This document shows positions 25,457-35,774 of a DNA stretch of 59,903 bases, one piece after another (the stretch's first letter is position 1; the number at the start of each line of letters is the position of its first letter). The stretch is from Ophiostoma sp. CBS 140.51. Its lineage: Eukaryota > Ascomycota > Sordariomycetes > Ophiostomatales > Ophiostomataceae. Location: the NCBI GenBank assembly GCA_029298735.1, contig JANSLP010000195.1, forward strand, positions 1-59,903. Reading direction: 5' to 3'. A program made the translations under genes and the position numbers. The notes below the pieces were generated by a model. The model was not told the origin of the DNA, did no database searches, and saw only the letters and a program-made list of their open reading frames with translations.

Positions 25457-26285
25457 TCACACCTCGTTGAAAAGGTTCCAGTCCTTGACCTGGAATGTTG
25501 CCCAGATGCGTGAGGCATACTCCACTGCATCGCCAATGAGTTGACCCTGTTTGCCCAGCTGCAGGTCAACGTCTTCCTCGTCGTACTCGCCCTTGATGTG
25601 TGGTACGTTAATCGTGATCAGGATGTCGGTCGACTCCTTCTCGAGACGAAGCAGTGTCAGGATGATGGCTGTGAAGTCCGGCGCACTGCTAGCTGCAGCC
25701 TTGGGTTCAGGACGAGGTGTCTGTGTCGCGATGAGGGAGTATGCGGGGATGCTCTCGCTGCATGAGGTCTCGTTAGCAGGTTAAAACAAACATCACGCCG
25801 GAGACTGTATTCCTGTCCAGAATGCGCCGTGGAGAGTGAAGACGTACGGGAGCTCGGAGAATTGCGTGTCGGTGGTGTTCCACACGCGCACTGAGTCGGC
25901 ATCGTCACCGACAAGCTCTTCAAGGTGGGTGGAAAGCGCCTTGCCGTCGATCTCGGCCGTGGTGCCGCTGGGGCCGACACGTTCACATATCTCAAAGATG
26001 ATGCTCGTAAAACCGTCCTTGTCGATATAGACTTCCTGGTTGTCGGGGACCTGGCGCAGTTTGCTGTGGGCTTGTTAGCGGACAGGACGGGCAAACTTGA
26101 GATATCAATACTTTCAATATATAATATGGATATATAAAAATCAATATTGTATATTGAAACCCATCGTTGTTTGGGGGGAGGGCAGGGAGGTAAATAGCTT
26201 GCCTGACGTCGGCGAAATTCTCTGGCAGCTCGGCAACAATGGCCGAGCCAAAAAGAGGCGTCGACACGAACTCGGTTTTGCCCAT
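25457..26285 (-). CDS. MOG1: Ran-binding nuclear transport factor Mog1
   Basis: Mog1/RANGRF protein, which binds Ran GTPase and promotes nucleotide release in nuclear protein import. Exons on the minus strand are 26285-26203, 26063-25848 and 25757-25457, giving 199 residues, normal for the family. It opens with TEFVSTPLFGSAI and continues with KLRQVPDNQEV after the first splice, the classic family start. The C-terminal exon ends in a V-K-D-W-N-L-F-N-E-V tail. The first intron (26202-26064) uses a GC donor (AG|GCAAGC) with a CACAG acceptor. No GT donor nearby keeps the frame, so this is a real GC-AG intron. That intron also carries an AT-rich hairpin (26111-26158). The gene is divergent from HNT1. 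Confidence 0.92.
26111..26158. repeat. imperfect inverted repeat inside MOG1 intron 1
   Basis: Arms of 18 bp (26111-26128 and 26141-26158) match at 16 positions around a 12-base AT loop. The element is almost pure A/T and lies fully within the GC-AG intron of MOG1. Confidence 0.8.
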
Positions 26286-27537
26286 GGCGGCGGCAGTTGT
26301 GCAGTTCCGATTTGGTTGGTGAGAAGCTTCAAAGGTATACGTGTGTATAATGCGTGATGGCAATATAGAAGTCAGGCAAACAGCTGTCTGTCGCAAGCAA
26401 CAGGAGGAAGCTAGCGGGTTCAGATATGGCTCAGGGTCTTCGAGCGTCTCGGGGTGCGGAGGACGGTGGTGTTCTGGGAGTGGGAAAATATACAATAAAA
26501 TGGAGGTCGTGGCAGCTTGATGCAGTGCAGTTGGCAAATATCACATCTCGGTACAAATGAGGCGCAGCCTGGGTGGAAATCCGTTGTTGGCAGTTGAGGC
26601 AGTAATGGGTCGCAAAAGCAAGGCATCCACGGCAGATGGCGGGGTCGCTGACGTCGCAGCTCTCCTCTCGCCCAGCTGTTTGTCCCTGCTCCTGGCAAAT
26701 GAGAAAAGTGGGGCTTTTCTAGAGGGGGCTATATAAACCAAAATAACAGAAAATTTCTAATTGGAGTGGGACTATCCTAGCGAACTCACCTCTTGCCTTT
26801 TACCAGAGATGACCGTGGGACGGCCCAGAAAACTCCACTCAATAATCTTTGGCACCCAAACTTGAATCCGCAGGATTCGACTCGACTTTTTGCCGTTAAT
26901 ATTTTTTTTCTATTCTTTTCTATTTCTTTTTTCTTCTTTTCTAGTACTCTTTTTGTGACTGTTCTTGTTCTTTTCTTACTTACTTTATTTTATATGCTTT
27001 TTTACTTGGTGTAAAAAAAAAGGCATACATATGCTATGATATTTTTAACCCTACTTTTCTCAACTTAACACTTTTCTTTCTTTTATTACTTTTTTCTCTC
27101 ACATGAGAGAATCAAACATCAAACATGACATGATGACAGAAAAACGATAAAAATGGCAACATGACACAAAAAAGATAACAAGATAAGAGGAATAAAACAT
27201 ACGCACAAAACAATACGGCAGCGGTTCACAGCTCCACGCAAGAGAAGCTCCACGATACATTAATTATTCCGACCAACATGCGACGCCGATAGCTCCACGC
27301 TGTTATGTAACACCGAGTCAGGCGGGGTAGCTTAAACGAGCATGTCGCCCGTCGCCATAATACGGCAACAGCCAACCTCCGCCCGCTTCGACAACAAACG
27401 TCATCCTTCCTCCCGACAACGTACGACACACTTTCCCAGTCCCAGCACCGCCCTGTAAACACACATACCTCTACAACTGTATCGAAACACCTGCGACGCT
27501 CTTACAACAAACCTCAGTGTTCACTCCAATTACCATC
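26286..27537. promoter_or_regulatory. divergent promoter spacer MOG1/HNT1
   Basis: 1.25 kb between divergent starts. The centre (about 26890-27080) is a T-rich low-complexity tract, followed by A-rich sequence to 27200. No gene-like frame. It must carry both promoters. Confidence 0.55.
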
Positions 27538-28341
27538 ATGGCCGCCTGTATCTTCTGCAAAATCATCAAGGGTGCGTTTGTTGCCCCTAGTAGAGGGACG
27601 GTCGAGTTCCCAAGATATACCCCATGCTAACGACATACCACCAGGCGAGATTCCCTGCTTCAAGCTCGTCGAAACAGAGAAGACGCTTGCTTTCCTTGAT
27701 ATCAACCCACTGAGCAGGGGACACGCGGTAAGTTGAGTGTGCCTGGAGATAACGTGTCACAGCTGCATATCCTTCTTCCTTCTTCCAAGGACGGCAGGTT
27801 GCTAACCATTGCCTGCACGTCTGCTTCCCTTCCCACTAGCTCGTTATCCCCAAGCATCACGGCGAGAAGCTTCTCGACATCCCCGACGACCACCTCGCCG
27901 ACATCCTTGTAAGATACAAACCGGATATTCAATCCACATCCACCACCCACCGTGCTCACTCGGCCCCCTTTTGCTAACATGGCTCGCCCAGCCTATTGCC
28001 AAAAAGCTGGCCAAGGCCGTTGGCACAGAGAACTACAACATCCTGCAGAACAATGGCCGTCTTGCCCACCAGGAGGTCGACCACGTAAGACCCACCCTAG
28101 TGACCGCGATAGTGACAGTGGTAGACCAAGAGAGGCGACAAAGACTAACAAAGCAAACAGGTTCACTTCCACATGGTAATCTGCACCTATAACCCACGTC
28201 CACTGTGTACATTGCTTGCTAACTATGCTATAGATCCCCAAACCGAATGCGACGGAAGGCCTTGGAGTTGGCTGGCCTCAACAGAAGACCGACATGGACC
28301 AACTGAAGGCGCTGTTTGAAGACATCAAGTCGCGCATCTAG
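27538..28341 (+). CDS. HNT1: HIT family nucleoside phosphoramidase (HINT type)
   Basis: Histidine-triad hydrolase of the HINT branch, which removes the amine from adenosine 5'-monophosphoramidate and related AMP-lysine compounds. Six exons: 27538-27571, 27645-27727, 27840-27908, 27992-28084, 28161-28175 and 28234-28341. They give 133 residues with consistent phases. The N-terminal CIFCKII segment, the VIPKHH motif and the HVHFHMIPKP histidine triad are intact. The triad is split over three exons: the first His closes exon 4, the 15-nt exon 5 encodes VHFHM, and exon 6 opens with IPKP. Five introns in about 400 coding bases make this the most intron-dense gene here. It is probably cytosolic or nuclear. 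Its promoter is shared with MOG1 and it is convergent with CSR1. Confidence 0.93.
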
Positions 28342-28870
28342 AATGCAGAGAGCAGCATGCCACCCACTTCCCGGGAGTGGCGGCCTTCACTGGACCGAGT
28401 CAACCGGCCTCCGCGGATGGTAGCATTTGTTATGTTCGTTTATACGGGTGTATATACCTTGTGAATATGTACAGATCACTGCCCGAATCAGACAGTAGCC
28501 AAAAAGTACAACAGTACAAACAGAAACAAAAACACAACAACATCAATATGCACCATGCAAGTGTCTCATTTTAACGTGTACCAAAAGCAAATATGACACC
28601 TAGGCAGGTCAGGACAACATATGAACGATACCTAGAATAAACTCGAACCCCAGACTTTCGACTGGCAACCCATAGGATATCCACAGAGGGAAGGTGATGC
28701 GCCATGCCGACCACCAACAAACAACAATAAGACAATAACAAACAATAAACAAAAACCCAGGAAATGCTGCACCAGGTTAAGCCACCAGAATTTAAATATA
28801 TATATAAAAGCCCAGAGCAGAATGCAAAGCAACGCAAAATCACAGAGTGCCAATTTCCCCATCCACACGC
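28342..28870. other. convergent 3' spacer HNT1/CSR1
   Basis: AT-rich 3' region with a TATATATA run near 28795-28807. A tRNA-like patch at about 28640-28730 was examined and rejected because its arms do not pair. No gene seen. Confidence 0.55.
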
Positions 28871-30942
28871 CTAGTCCACGTCGTCCTGCGCAGTCGCGTT
28901 GCCGTTGGTCTGTGTCGTCTCATCCTTCTCGAGTTTCGGGTAGAAGTCGACCGTGCCGTCTGCACGGAGCATGCCAGATCTGTCGTAAAGCGAACGAGCG
29001 CGGACGTAAGGGTCCAATGTCCAGTAGTGCTCACGCAACTGCTTAGCAACACTTTCCCTCTTTTCGCGGGTGGTCTTGATCTGCTCCGCATTGGTGCCTA
29101 CAACCCACTTGGCGGTGGCCTCTTCAAATGCACGGTAAAGATGCTCGCGCTCAGCAAGTAGCTTATCCCGCGTAGCCGTGTCCTTCATCTTGTCGTTCTC
29201 ACCAGGCTCTGGCTCGAGGTATGTGTACTCCCAGTCCTCGTCACCGTCCAGCTCCTTGATGATCTGATCTTTACTGATGAACTGCTCCATATCCTTCACA
29301 TTGTTCGTGAAATGGACCTTGCTGGCCACAACTGGGTCAAGCCAACCACGAATGATTCTCCAGATGCCTTTTTCACGCATTAGCAAGGCTGACGAAGCCT
29401 CGAGGGGGATCAGACAGACGTACCTTGGAAGAGCCACGGTGCTTTGTGAACAAGGACGGCGCCAAGGCACTCCGGGTAGTTTGCCTCGAAACACTTGATC
29501 ATAAACTTAACCGGAGAGTAGTCCTATTAGTCGGGAGGGTTAGCAGCGCCTCGCGCAGAAAATAGCACGGCCGTGGCGGTTGACTTACCATGTTGGCCAA
29601 CGAGAAGCCGGTCATGTCAAAGACGACAGTCTGGAGGGAACGGGCGTTTGTTAGCAGCCGGCATGACAGAGACGGGGGTTGAGTAGGGTGGTGGTGTACT
29701 TACCGCGGTATCGACGGGTGGATGAAGGAACATGCGGGCTGTTTCAATGGTGTAGACCGTGCAGCGCTCCACGCTCTCTTCGACCTGGTCGCCCTGGTGA
29801 TGTAATCGGACACGCACGATGCAAATGGGGCGGCCTTGCTTGTCTGAGCCGTGGAGAAAACTCTTGCCCATTCGCATCTGGGCCAGGAAATCTTCGCTGA
29901 CAGTTTTGGTCTTTTCATCCGTAGAGGCAGCAGCCTCTTCGACTGCACCGCCTTCGCCCCTTAACATGATGTCGTCGTCAACGTGCATATCCTGTGCCCG
30001 CCAGTGCATGGTAGACACGAGCATGACAAGAGCTTTGTCGACGTCCCATTTACGGGCCCGCAGGAAACGCAAAACGAGCGCATCCGGATGGTCATGCTTG
30101 ACCATACTCCAAATGGTGTCGCGGATGGACTCGGGAGACTGATTGGCTAGGGCCTCCTGGAAAAGCTTGCTCTGCCCGTACTTGTCATCCTCGCTCGTCG
30201 CGGCAAGGTCCACCGTGGAGACTGCCTTGGTCACGGCGGCAACTGGCTCTTCTGCTGGGCTGCCATCCTTAGAGCTGCCGTCCTTTAAGCCGCCGTCTTT
30301 CTTTGACCGTTTGAACAGGCTGCGTTTCTTCTTCTTGTCCTTCTTCTTGTCACTGGCCGCTACGGAGCTCGTAGGGCCCAAGCCAGTGGCTCCCGCACCG
30401 TCATCGTCGTCATCAGGTGCGTCGGTGCCCTCTGCAGCATTGCCGGATTCAAAGCCGGCCAGGTCAAACTGGTACACCTTAAAAACAGCGGCCCAAAACT
30501 GGCGGAGCTTCTCTTCTTGCTCGGGCGTCAGATTGCCAACCCGACCCGGCAGTAATTCTGAGCTCATGCCGTCAGTGTTCTCGGTCTCGACCGTGCTTGG
30601 TGAGTTTCCTGATACCGAACGATTGCTCGACACAAAACTCGTAGTGATATCTGCGTCCGGAGTACGCAGCGGAGATTTATAAGTGATGGAGTAGTAGACT
30701 GTCGCACCAAGGGCGAGCGAACCAGCTATCACAAGGCCAAGAGTGCTGCTTGATGCTTGGAGAACGTGGCTAGACGATGTACTGCAGTTTGCCTTTTGCA
30801 AAAGATTCACAGCAGCCGTGGGTGTCCGTTTCCTGGTCAACTGGCGATCAGATATAGACGCCGGAGACAGGCCGAGATAAGGCTGAAGCCGTACAGTAGT
30901 TCTGGGCGATGTAGTACGGAGGTTGCGGAGAAAGAAGCTCAT
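28871..30942 (-). CDS. CSR1: Sec14-like phosphatidylinositol transfer protein Csr1
   Basis: CRAL-TRIO lipid-transfer protein, closest to yeast Csr1/Sfh2. Exons on the minus strand: 30942-29704, 29630-29589, 29523-29424 and 29367-28871, giving 625 residues. The Csr1 start motif L-T-x-E-Q-E is near residue 135. The CRAL-TRIO-N helix (LVLRFLRARKWDVDKAL) and the lipid-binding domain follow, with the Csr1-like motifs NMDYSPVKF, HKAPWLFQGIW and WLDPVVASK. A long Csr1-type C-terminal tail ends the protein (LDPYVRARSLYDRSG). Before the usual start there are 125 extra residues: an Arg/Ser/Thr-rich, acid-poor N terminus and a hydrophobic segment near residues 68-88. These suggest a mitochondrial targeting signal and a membrane anchor. 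An in-frame Met at 30567 would give the canonical shorter form. It is divergent from DAM1. Confidence 0.88.
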
Positions 30943-32598
30943 AGGGCACTGCGGAGCGGAAACCTAGCACGGAGCAGCACGGGCGGCCTGTCAGCTCCTG
31001 AACGTCTTCATATTAACACCCTTGGCCAGCCACACATGGAGATGCAGAAAGCAATCCTCACGCAATGGCATATGGCGGGGGGTGAGGCCGAATGAAAGAA
31101 CTGGTGGGAAAGACGGAAGCACGAGGCTACGTGGTCCAGGGGGCTGTTTGTGTGTACCTATTAGCAGATGTAGGGCAGATCTGGGGCTGCCACGAGTGTT
31201 GTTGATCTGACTGCCTCGAGATATTCTGGTAGCAACAGCAAGTGCTTTGACATGCGACAACGCCTCGAAAAGGGGCAATTGGAGGAGGGAGCCGAGGCCA
31301 AGATCGAGGGGAGAAGCGGAGAGACGTAGAGAAAAGGATATGCTGTGCACCGGAGGCGATTAGCAAGCCCGACGATCTGGTTGTCGCGGGGTAATGCGTC
31401 GTATTTAGAATGTACTGCGAGCTCGTAGGGCGATGCTGATCGATGTGTAACACAACAATATATTACTGATGCCCAGGCTCTAGGGAATTGGGAAGAAGCC
31501 TTGGTGCAGCACGGCGGTGAGGTTCGAGGAGAAGAAGGACGGGGTGGCTAGGAAGGGGAGACTTGGCGACAGGAATGTTGTCGTTGGCCAAGTTTGGAGG
31601 AGGAGGAACGTAGGATGCGTAGGTGAGCTTTGGAAAGAGACCGTTGCTGGCTCCTTCCCCAATTGCATTGCTTCGCCCGAGTTTTCGGGTGCCAAGGGCC
31701 AACTGTGGGCTATTATTTTTGTTGAGCTTAGCTGCGACAACCATTTCCGCCGTTACTGTTGTATGTACGGATGGACTACTCAGTCCAGCTTGGGCAAAGC
31801 TGGGGTATGTCACTTTTCGCGGTCTTTTCCATTGACAGAATCGCAAGCGTGGCGCTTGTGGTGCCTGCATGGCCACCGGACCTCCCGGATACGCCAGCAC
31901 ATGCGCCCCAGAAGCTGCGGCGGGCTTGGTCTTGTGTGCGTCATTGGAATTATTACTGAGTACGCGCTTCGAATGTATGTGTTGTCTCCGTCAAAGTACG
32001 TCGTACGCCGTAAACTACTCCATATTATTATCTCATTATCGGTACCTGTATTTACTGGAGGCCCCCTGGGATATCACACGCTGCGCTACTGACCGGCCAC
32101 CTGTTGCCCCTCCGAGCTCCCTTTCCCCTTGCGCCCCTCCATATTGCGTCGAATTCCAGGGGACTGGACAACCGTCCCAAGTCTTGTTCAGTTTTGTCCT
32201 GTCGGCCACCCATTTCATCTGACATCTGTTCAGACCAAACCCCCCCACAGATACATATTATTTTAGGGGGCTGGCCAGGGCACGTGCTCCCAATATTGCC
32301 CATCCGTCGCACCTAATAAGCCCTGATCTCCCAGGCCAAGTATTTACGCGTGCTTGTCGCGTCAAAGTGACGCGAACCCACCAAAGCACTTTACTGCGTG
32401 GACAAGGAAAATATATAGAGCTCCCCCGTAAACACACTATTGAAAATAGAAAGTCAGCAAACTAGCAAATTTGCATAACGACTCCAAAATCATCCACGAC
32501 GCTTCCCTTGCCAAGACCGACACCACAGACAACCGACGGGCCTTGCACGACCGCCGCTTTTTTCCTCTTCAAATACCTCTCTGGGCACGGCTCCTGCC
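30943..32598. promoter_or_regulatory. divergent promoter spacer CSR1/DAM1
   Basis: 1.65 kb between divergent starts. Frames up to 191 codons (31517-32092 plus, 31463-31900 minus) overlap one another, lack known motifs and look like chance. A near-palindromic GTACGTCGTAC lies at 31996-32006. Confidence 0.5.
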
Positions 32599-33521
32599 AT
32601 GTCGTCCGAACCGCTTGGCTCGTCTGCTCGACAGCGGTCGACATCGCGAACACGAACATCGCGTCCTACTACGCCATTGCGGCCGTCGTCGCGATCGTCT
32701 TTTCGAGAGTCGGCCCGGGATAGCGTTCTCGGCGACGCGCACTTTCCACTCAATGCGTTTGAGCCGGCATTTGCAGAACTGTCCGATGCGATGGCTGATT
32801 TGGAAGCGAACATGATGCACTTCCAGCTGATGCATGAAAGTCTGGCACGGTTTAGTGAGAGTTTTGCCAGCTTCATGTACGGCTTGAATATGAACGCTTA
32901 CTGCGTGGATTTCCCCGAGGTGCGTACTGGCCAGAATGCTGCGAGACTCCAACAGGCCCGACAGGCCCGACAGGCCCAACAGGCCTTTCCCTGCTTCTGC
33001 TGACACACCTTCTGGCTACAGGGCCCCGTCTCTGAATCGTTTAGAAGGGCGAAGCAGAGAGGGGAGGCCGCCACGGCCGACCACGAGATGGCCGGTTTGG
33101 CCGGAGGTAAGGGCATATGCGCACACAATTTTACATTCACGAGGCTTATTGATTTTAGGCCTTCTTCGCCCATCAGAAAAGCTGCCCGGAGACGTGGATG
33201 GTGAAACGACGTTCATGTGAGTTAACGCGAGTCCTCTCCCACGAGCACTACACGTCATGATAGGGAACATACGGTTGACTTCAACAATCGCTCACTAGGA
33301 CCACGGACACGTCTTTTGTCGACAACCCATCTGCTACGGCTTCTAAAAACTCATCCCGACTACAGACTCCGAGGCCGGCGCGGGGCACTGCAGGTTCCGG
33401 CCGTGGGTCGACAGCGACACGGCGCGGTGGGCGGGGAGTGCCCGGAACGCGCGGAGCTCCAAGCACGCGTGGCGGCCGTCCTAGTGGGCTGGCAAGGGCG
33501 CGGGGTAGAGGTGTTCGCTAA
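32599..33521 (+). CDS. DAM1: DASH complex subunit Dam1
   Basis: Outer-kinetochore protein of the DASH/Dam1 ring that couples chromosomes to spindle microtubules in fungi; yeast Dam1 is regulated by Aurora B/Ipl1. Exons 32599-32919, 33022-33106, 33159-33216 and 33299-33521 give 228 residues. The N terminus is Ser/Arg-rich. The conserved core (FAELSDAMADLEANMMHFQL, then LARFSESFASFMYGLNMNA and FPE) lies at residues 58-107 and is diagnostic. The C-terminal exon is rich in Arg-Gly repeats (RGGRG, TRGG, RARGRG), a basic tail suited to microtubule or RNA contact. Intron 1 is free of stop codons for its first 81 bases and contains short tandem repeats (near 32950-32990). Confidence 0.93.
32950..32990. 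repeat. short tandem repeat in DAM1 intron 1
   Basis: About four copies of a 10-bp unit close to ACAGGCCCGA, with one variant, inside the first intron of DAM1. If retained it would encode repeated Gln-Ala-Arg. Confidence 0.75.
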
Positions 33522-33770
33522 ATGAAAGAAAATGCGATAGACTTTGCACGTGCTCGTCGCTTGTTATTGTGACTGACAGCTCGTTTCCATCTCTGACCCA
33601 AGTTGGATGTCATTTTCGGCTACCTGCATATCCCGCTAATGTAGCTGCGCCATTTTGGGAGGGCCGTGACGCGAACGCGCTTTGCCACTCTACCCAATAC
33701 CATTCATCCGCATCTTTCCTCTTAGAGGTTTGGGCGCAGTCTCCTCTTGACAAAGCATTTTCTTTCGCCG

Positions 33771-34193
33771 ATGTCTGCTGCTGTCCGATTTATTGCGACC
33801 GCGAAACAGCCTGCGGTCGGGACTCTGTTTCTTCAATGTCGTGTCAAACCTGGCGCAAGCAAGGTCCGTGAGGGCATTGTGGCCGTGACCGACGACGCTG
33901 TTGATATCTGTGTTGCTGCACATGCACACGACGGAGAAGCGAACAAGGCGGTTGTCAAGGTCCTTTCTCAGGTGAGCACGTCTTCCTGCTGGCCGTTTGC
34001 GGCGGTTTCTGGAAGAGGACAGCGTTTTCTGACCTCTAAGATTCTCGACGTCCCGAAATCCAGCGTGCGTATCACACGTGGCGCACAATCCAGAGATAAG
34101 GTTCTTTCGGTGACTGGAGTGGCCGAGACTGACGGTCAAGGCGACAAAGTTCTCGACCGTGTGCTTAGACTGTTGTCCAATGCGGCCGCATAA
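33771..34193 (+). CDS. DUF167 / UPF0235 (YggU-like) family protein
   Basis: Small conserved protein of the DUF167 family, found from bacteria (YggU) to humans (C15orf40); biochemical role unknown. Exons 33771-33971 and 34041-34193 give 117 residues. Family features are visible: RVKPGASK near residues 23-30, the HDGEANKAVVK segment, then LDVPKSSVRI and GAQSRDKVL after the splice. Splicing joins VKVLSQ directly to ILDVPKS, which matches the family spacing. The 69-nt intron is a multiple of three and free of stops, so a retained form would carry a 23-residue insert. Met33771 is preferred over the in-frame Met33747 because family proteins start close to the first strand. It follows DAM1 on the same strand by 249 bp. 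Confidence 0.85.
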   Translation: MSAAVRFIATAKQPAVGTLFLQCRVKPGASKVREGIVAVTDDAVDICVAAHAHDGEANKAVVKVLSQVSTSSCWPFAAVSGRGQRFLTSKILDVPKSSVRITRGAQSRDKVLSVTGVAETDGQGDKVLDRVLRLLSNAAA

Positions 34194-34898
34194 GACTTTC
34201 GTCTGAACGGCGAGCTGGCGCGTCTGCTGCGTCTGATTGTCTGACATGTCTACTTCGTAGCGCAAGGCTGAGTGAAGGATTCCAGAACACCAGTGCTGAT
34301 TTGGCATAAGGCTGTCACTACCTGTATATAAAATCGGTCTGCCCGCGGAGGAAGGAAGGCTGTTAATGGGTTAAGAGCAAATACGAGGAGAGCGGCGTGC
34401 TTCATGACTGCCACTGATAGAATCCAATCCTGGAATTTACCAATTATGTGCAAATGTATGACGAGCAACGTAACTTGGTCATATCAAGCCCTCATCCCTC
34501 GCCGCGTAACACGCCGCTTTTGGCTCTGTAGAAATGAGCACAAGAGATATCTTCCTCAAGTTTGTCAGTCTGTAATACCCGTACAACTCACAAATGACGG
34601 GATGCACCTATTCTGAGTCCCCATTCCCACCCCAGTCAATGCTGTGTCTTGAAAAGAGCTCCACAAGACCTTATTAATTGGCCACCAGCCGTGGGTTTTT
34701 ACCTTTCCCAACCCCTCCTCCACCTTGTTTAACGTCATTGGCACTAATGTAGCTATAGCTTCCCTCCCACCGAGCGGAGAGCAGATTATTGCAATCCGCA
34801 ACCAACACACGCATTGTCGCATTGCAGAACAGAGCACGAAACATTCAGCAAGGACAACCATTCTTTTACCTCATAAACCCACGGCATATACTCACAAC
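34194..34898. other. spacer between DUF167 gene and peroxiredoxin
   Basis: 3' UTR of the upstream gene and promoter of the peroxiredoxin gene. No gene-like frame; the frame that opens at 34725 is the untranslated leader running into the peroxiredoxin. Confidence 0.55.
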
Positions 34899-35774
34899 AT
34901 GGCCTCTCGCTTGTTCAGACCGGCTACCTTTGCTGCCCGCACGGCCTCAGTGTCGCTGCCACGCGTCGCTGCTGCACCGGCCGTCCGCCGTTTCCATGCC
35001 GGCCGGCCTCTTTTCGTCAAGGTTGGCCAGGAGGTCCCCAACCTGGAGGTGCTGGTCGAGGACAGCCCTGGCAACAAGGTCAATCTCTCAGAGGAGTTCC
35101 AAAATGGCGATGGCCTCATCATTGGTGTGCCGGGCGCTTTCTCGGGCGCTTGCTCTCAGACTCATGTTCCCTCTTACATCACCCACCCCAAGCTGAAGGA
35201 CGCTGGGCAGGTTTTCGTCGTGTCCGTCAACGACGCTTTTGTGTGAGTGCCCTGATCGGCCGGTGTATTGGTTTTGGGGTCGCCCATTGTCGGTGAGCCA
35301 GTTGATGGAAGCCCATACGGAGTACATAGTATAATTGCTGACAGACGACCGTACAGTATGAAGGCCTGGGGTGACTCCCTCGACCCGACTCATGACTCCA
35401 AGGTAAGCAATGTCACCGGAACGTGCCGTGGTGGTAATACCTATGCAGCTGACAGCTCGTCTTGTTAGATCCGGTTCCTGGGTGACCCAGCCGGCGAGTT
35501 CACCAAAGCTTTGGAGCTGGACTTTGACGCCTCTGCCTTCTTTGGCAACGACCGCTCTAAGCGTTACGCTCTCGTCATCGAGAATGGCAAGGTCAAGAGC
35601 GCCCATGTTGAGCCCGACAGCACTGGAACGAATGGTATGTTTTGACTTCTTGGCACCTTTACACCTTTGCACGTTTTCGCGTTTTTACGTTTGCACGTTT
35701 GCAACCGACAATCTGATCGCAACATCAACTGACTCTAATTTCCTGCAGTGTCGATGGCCAACAAGGTCCTCTAA
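34899..35774 (+). CDS. mitochondrial Prx5/Ahp1-type peroxiredoxin
   Basis: Thiol peroxidase of the Prx5/AhpE-like redoxin branch (yeast Ahp1, fungal Pmp20 relatives), reducing peroxides. Exons 34899-35242, 35357-35402, 35469-35634 and 35749-35774 give 193 residues. The N-terminal 35 residues are rich in Arg, Ala and Ser without acids and contain VRRFHAG, a good mitochondrial presequence. The active site reads PGAFSGACS, with peroxidatic Cys85; Ser stands where many members have Thr. Later motifs VSVNDAFVMKAW, FLGDPAGEFTKAL and RYALVIENGKV are typical. Cys85 is the only cysteine in the predicted protein, so it should work by a 1-Cys mechanism. The last exon is only 26 nt. Confidence 0.92.

Noticed and set aside
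28640..28730. tRNA-like patch with a GGTTCGAGT box on the minus strand
   Set aside because: The T stem and acceptor stem do not pair and no proper D arm is present.
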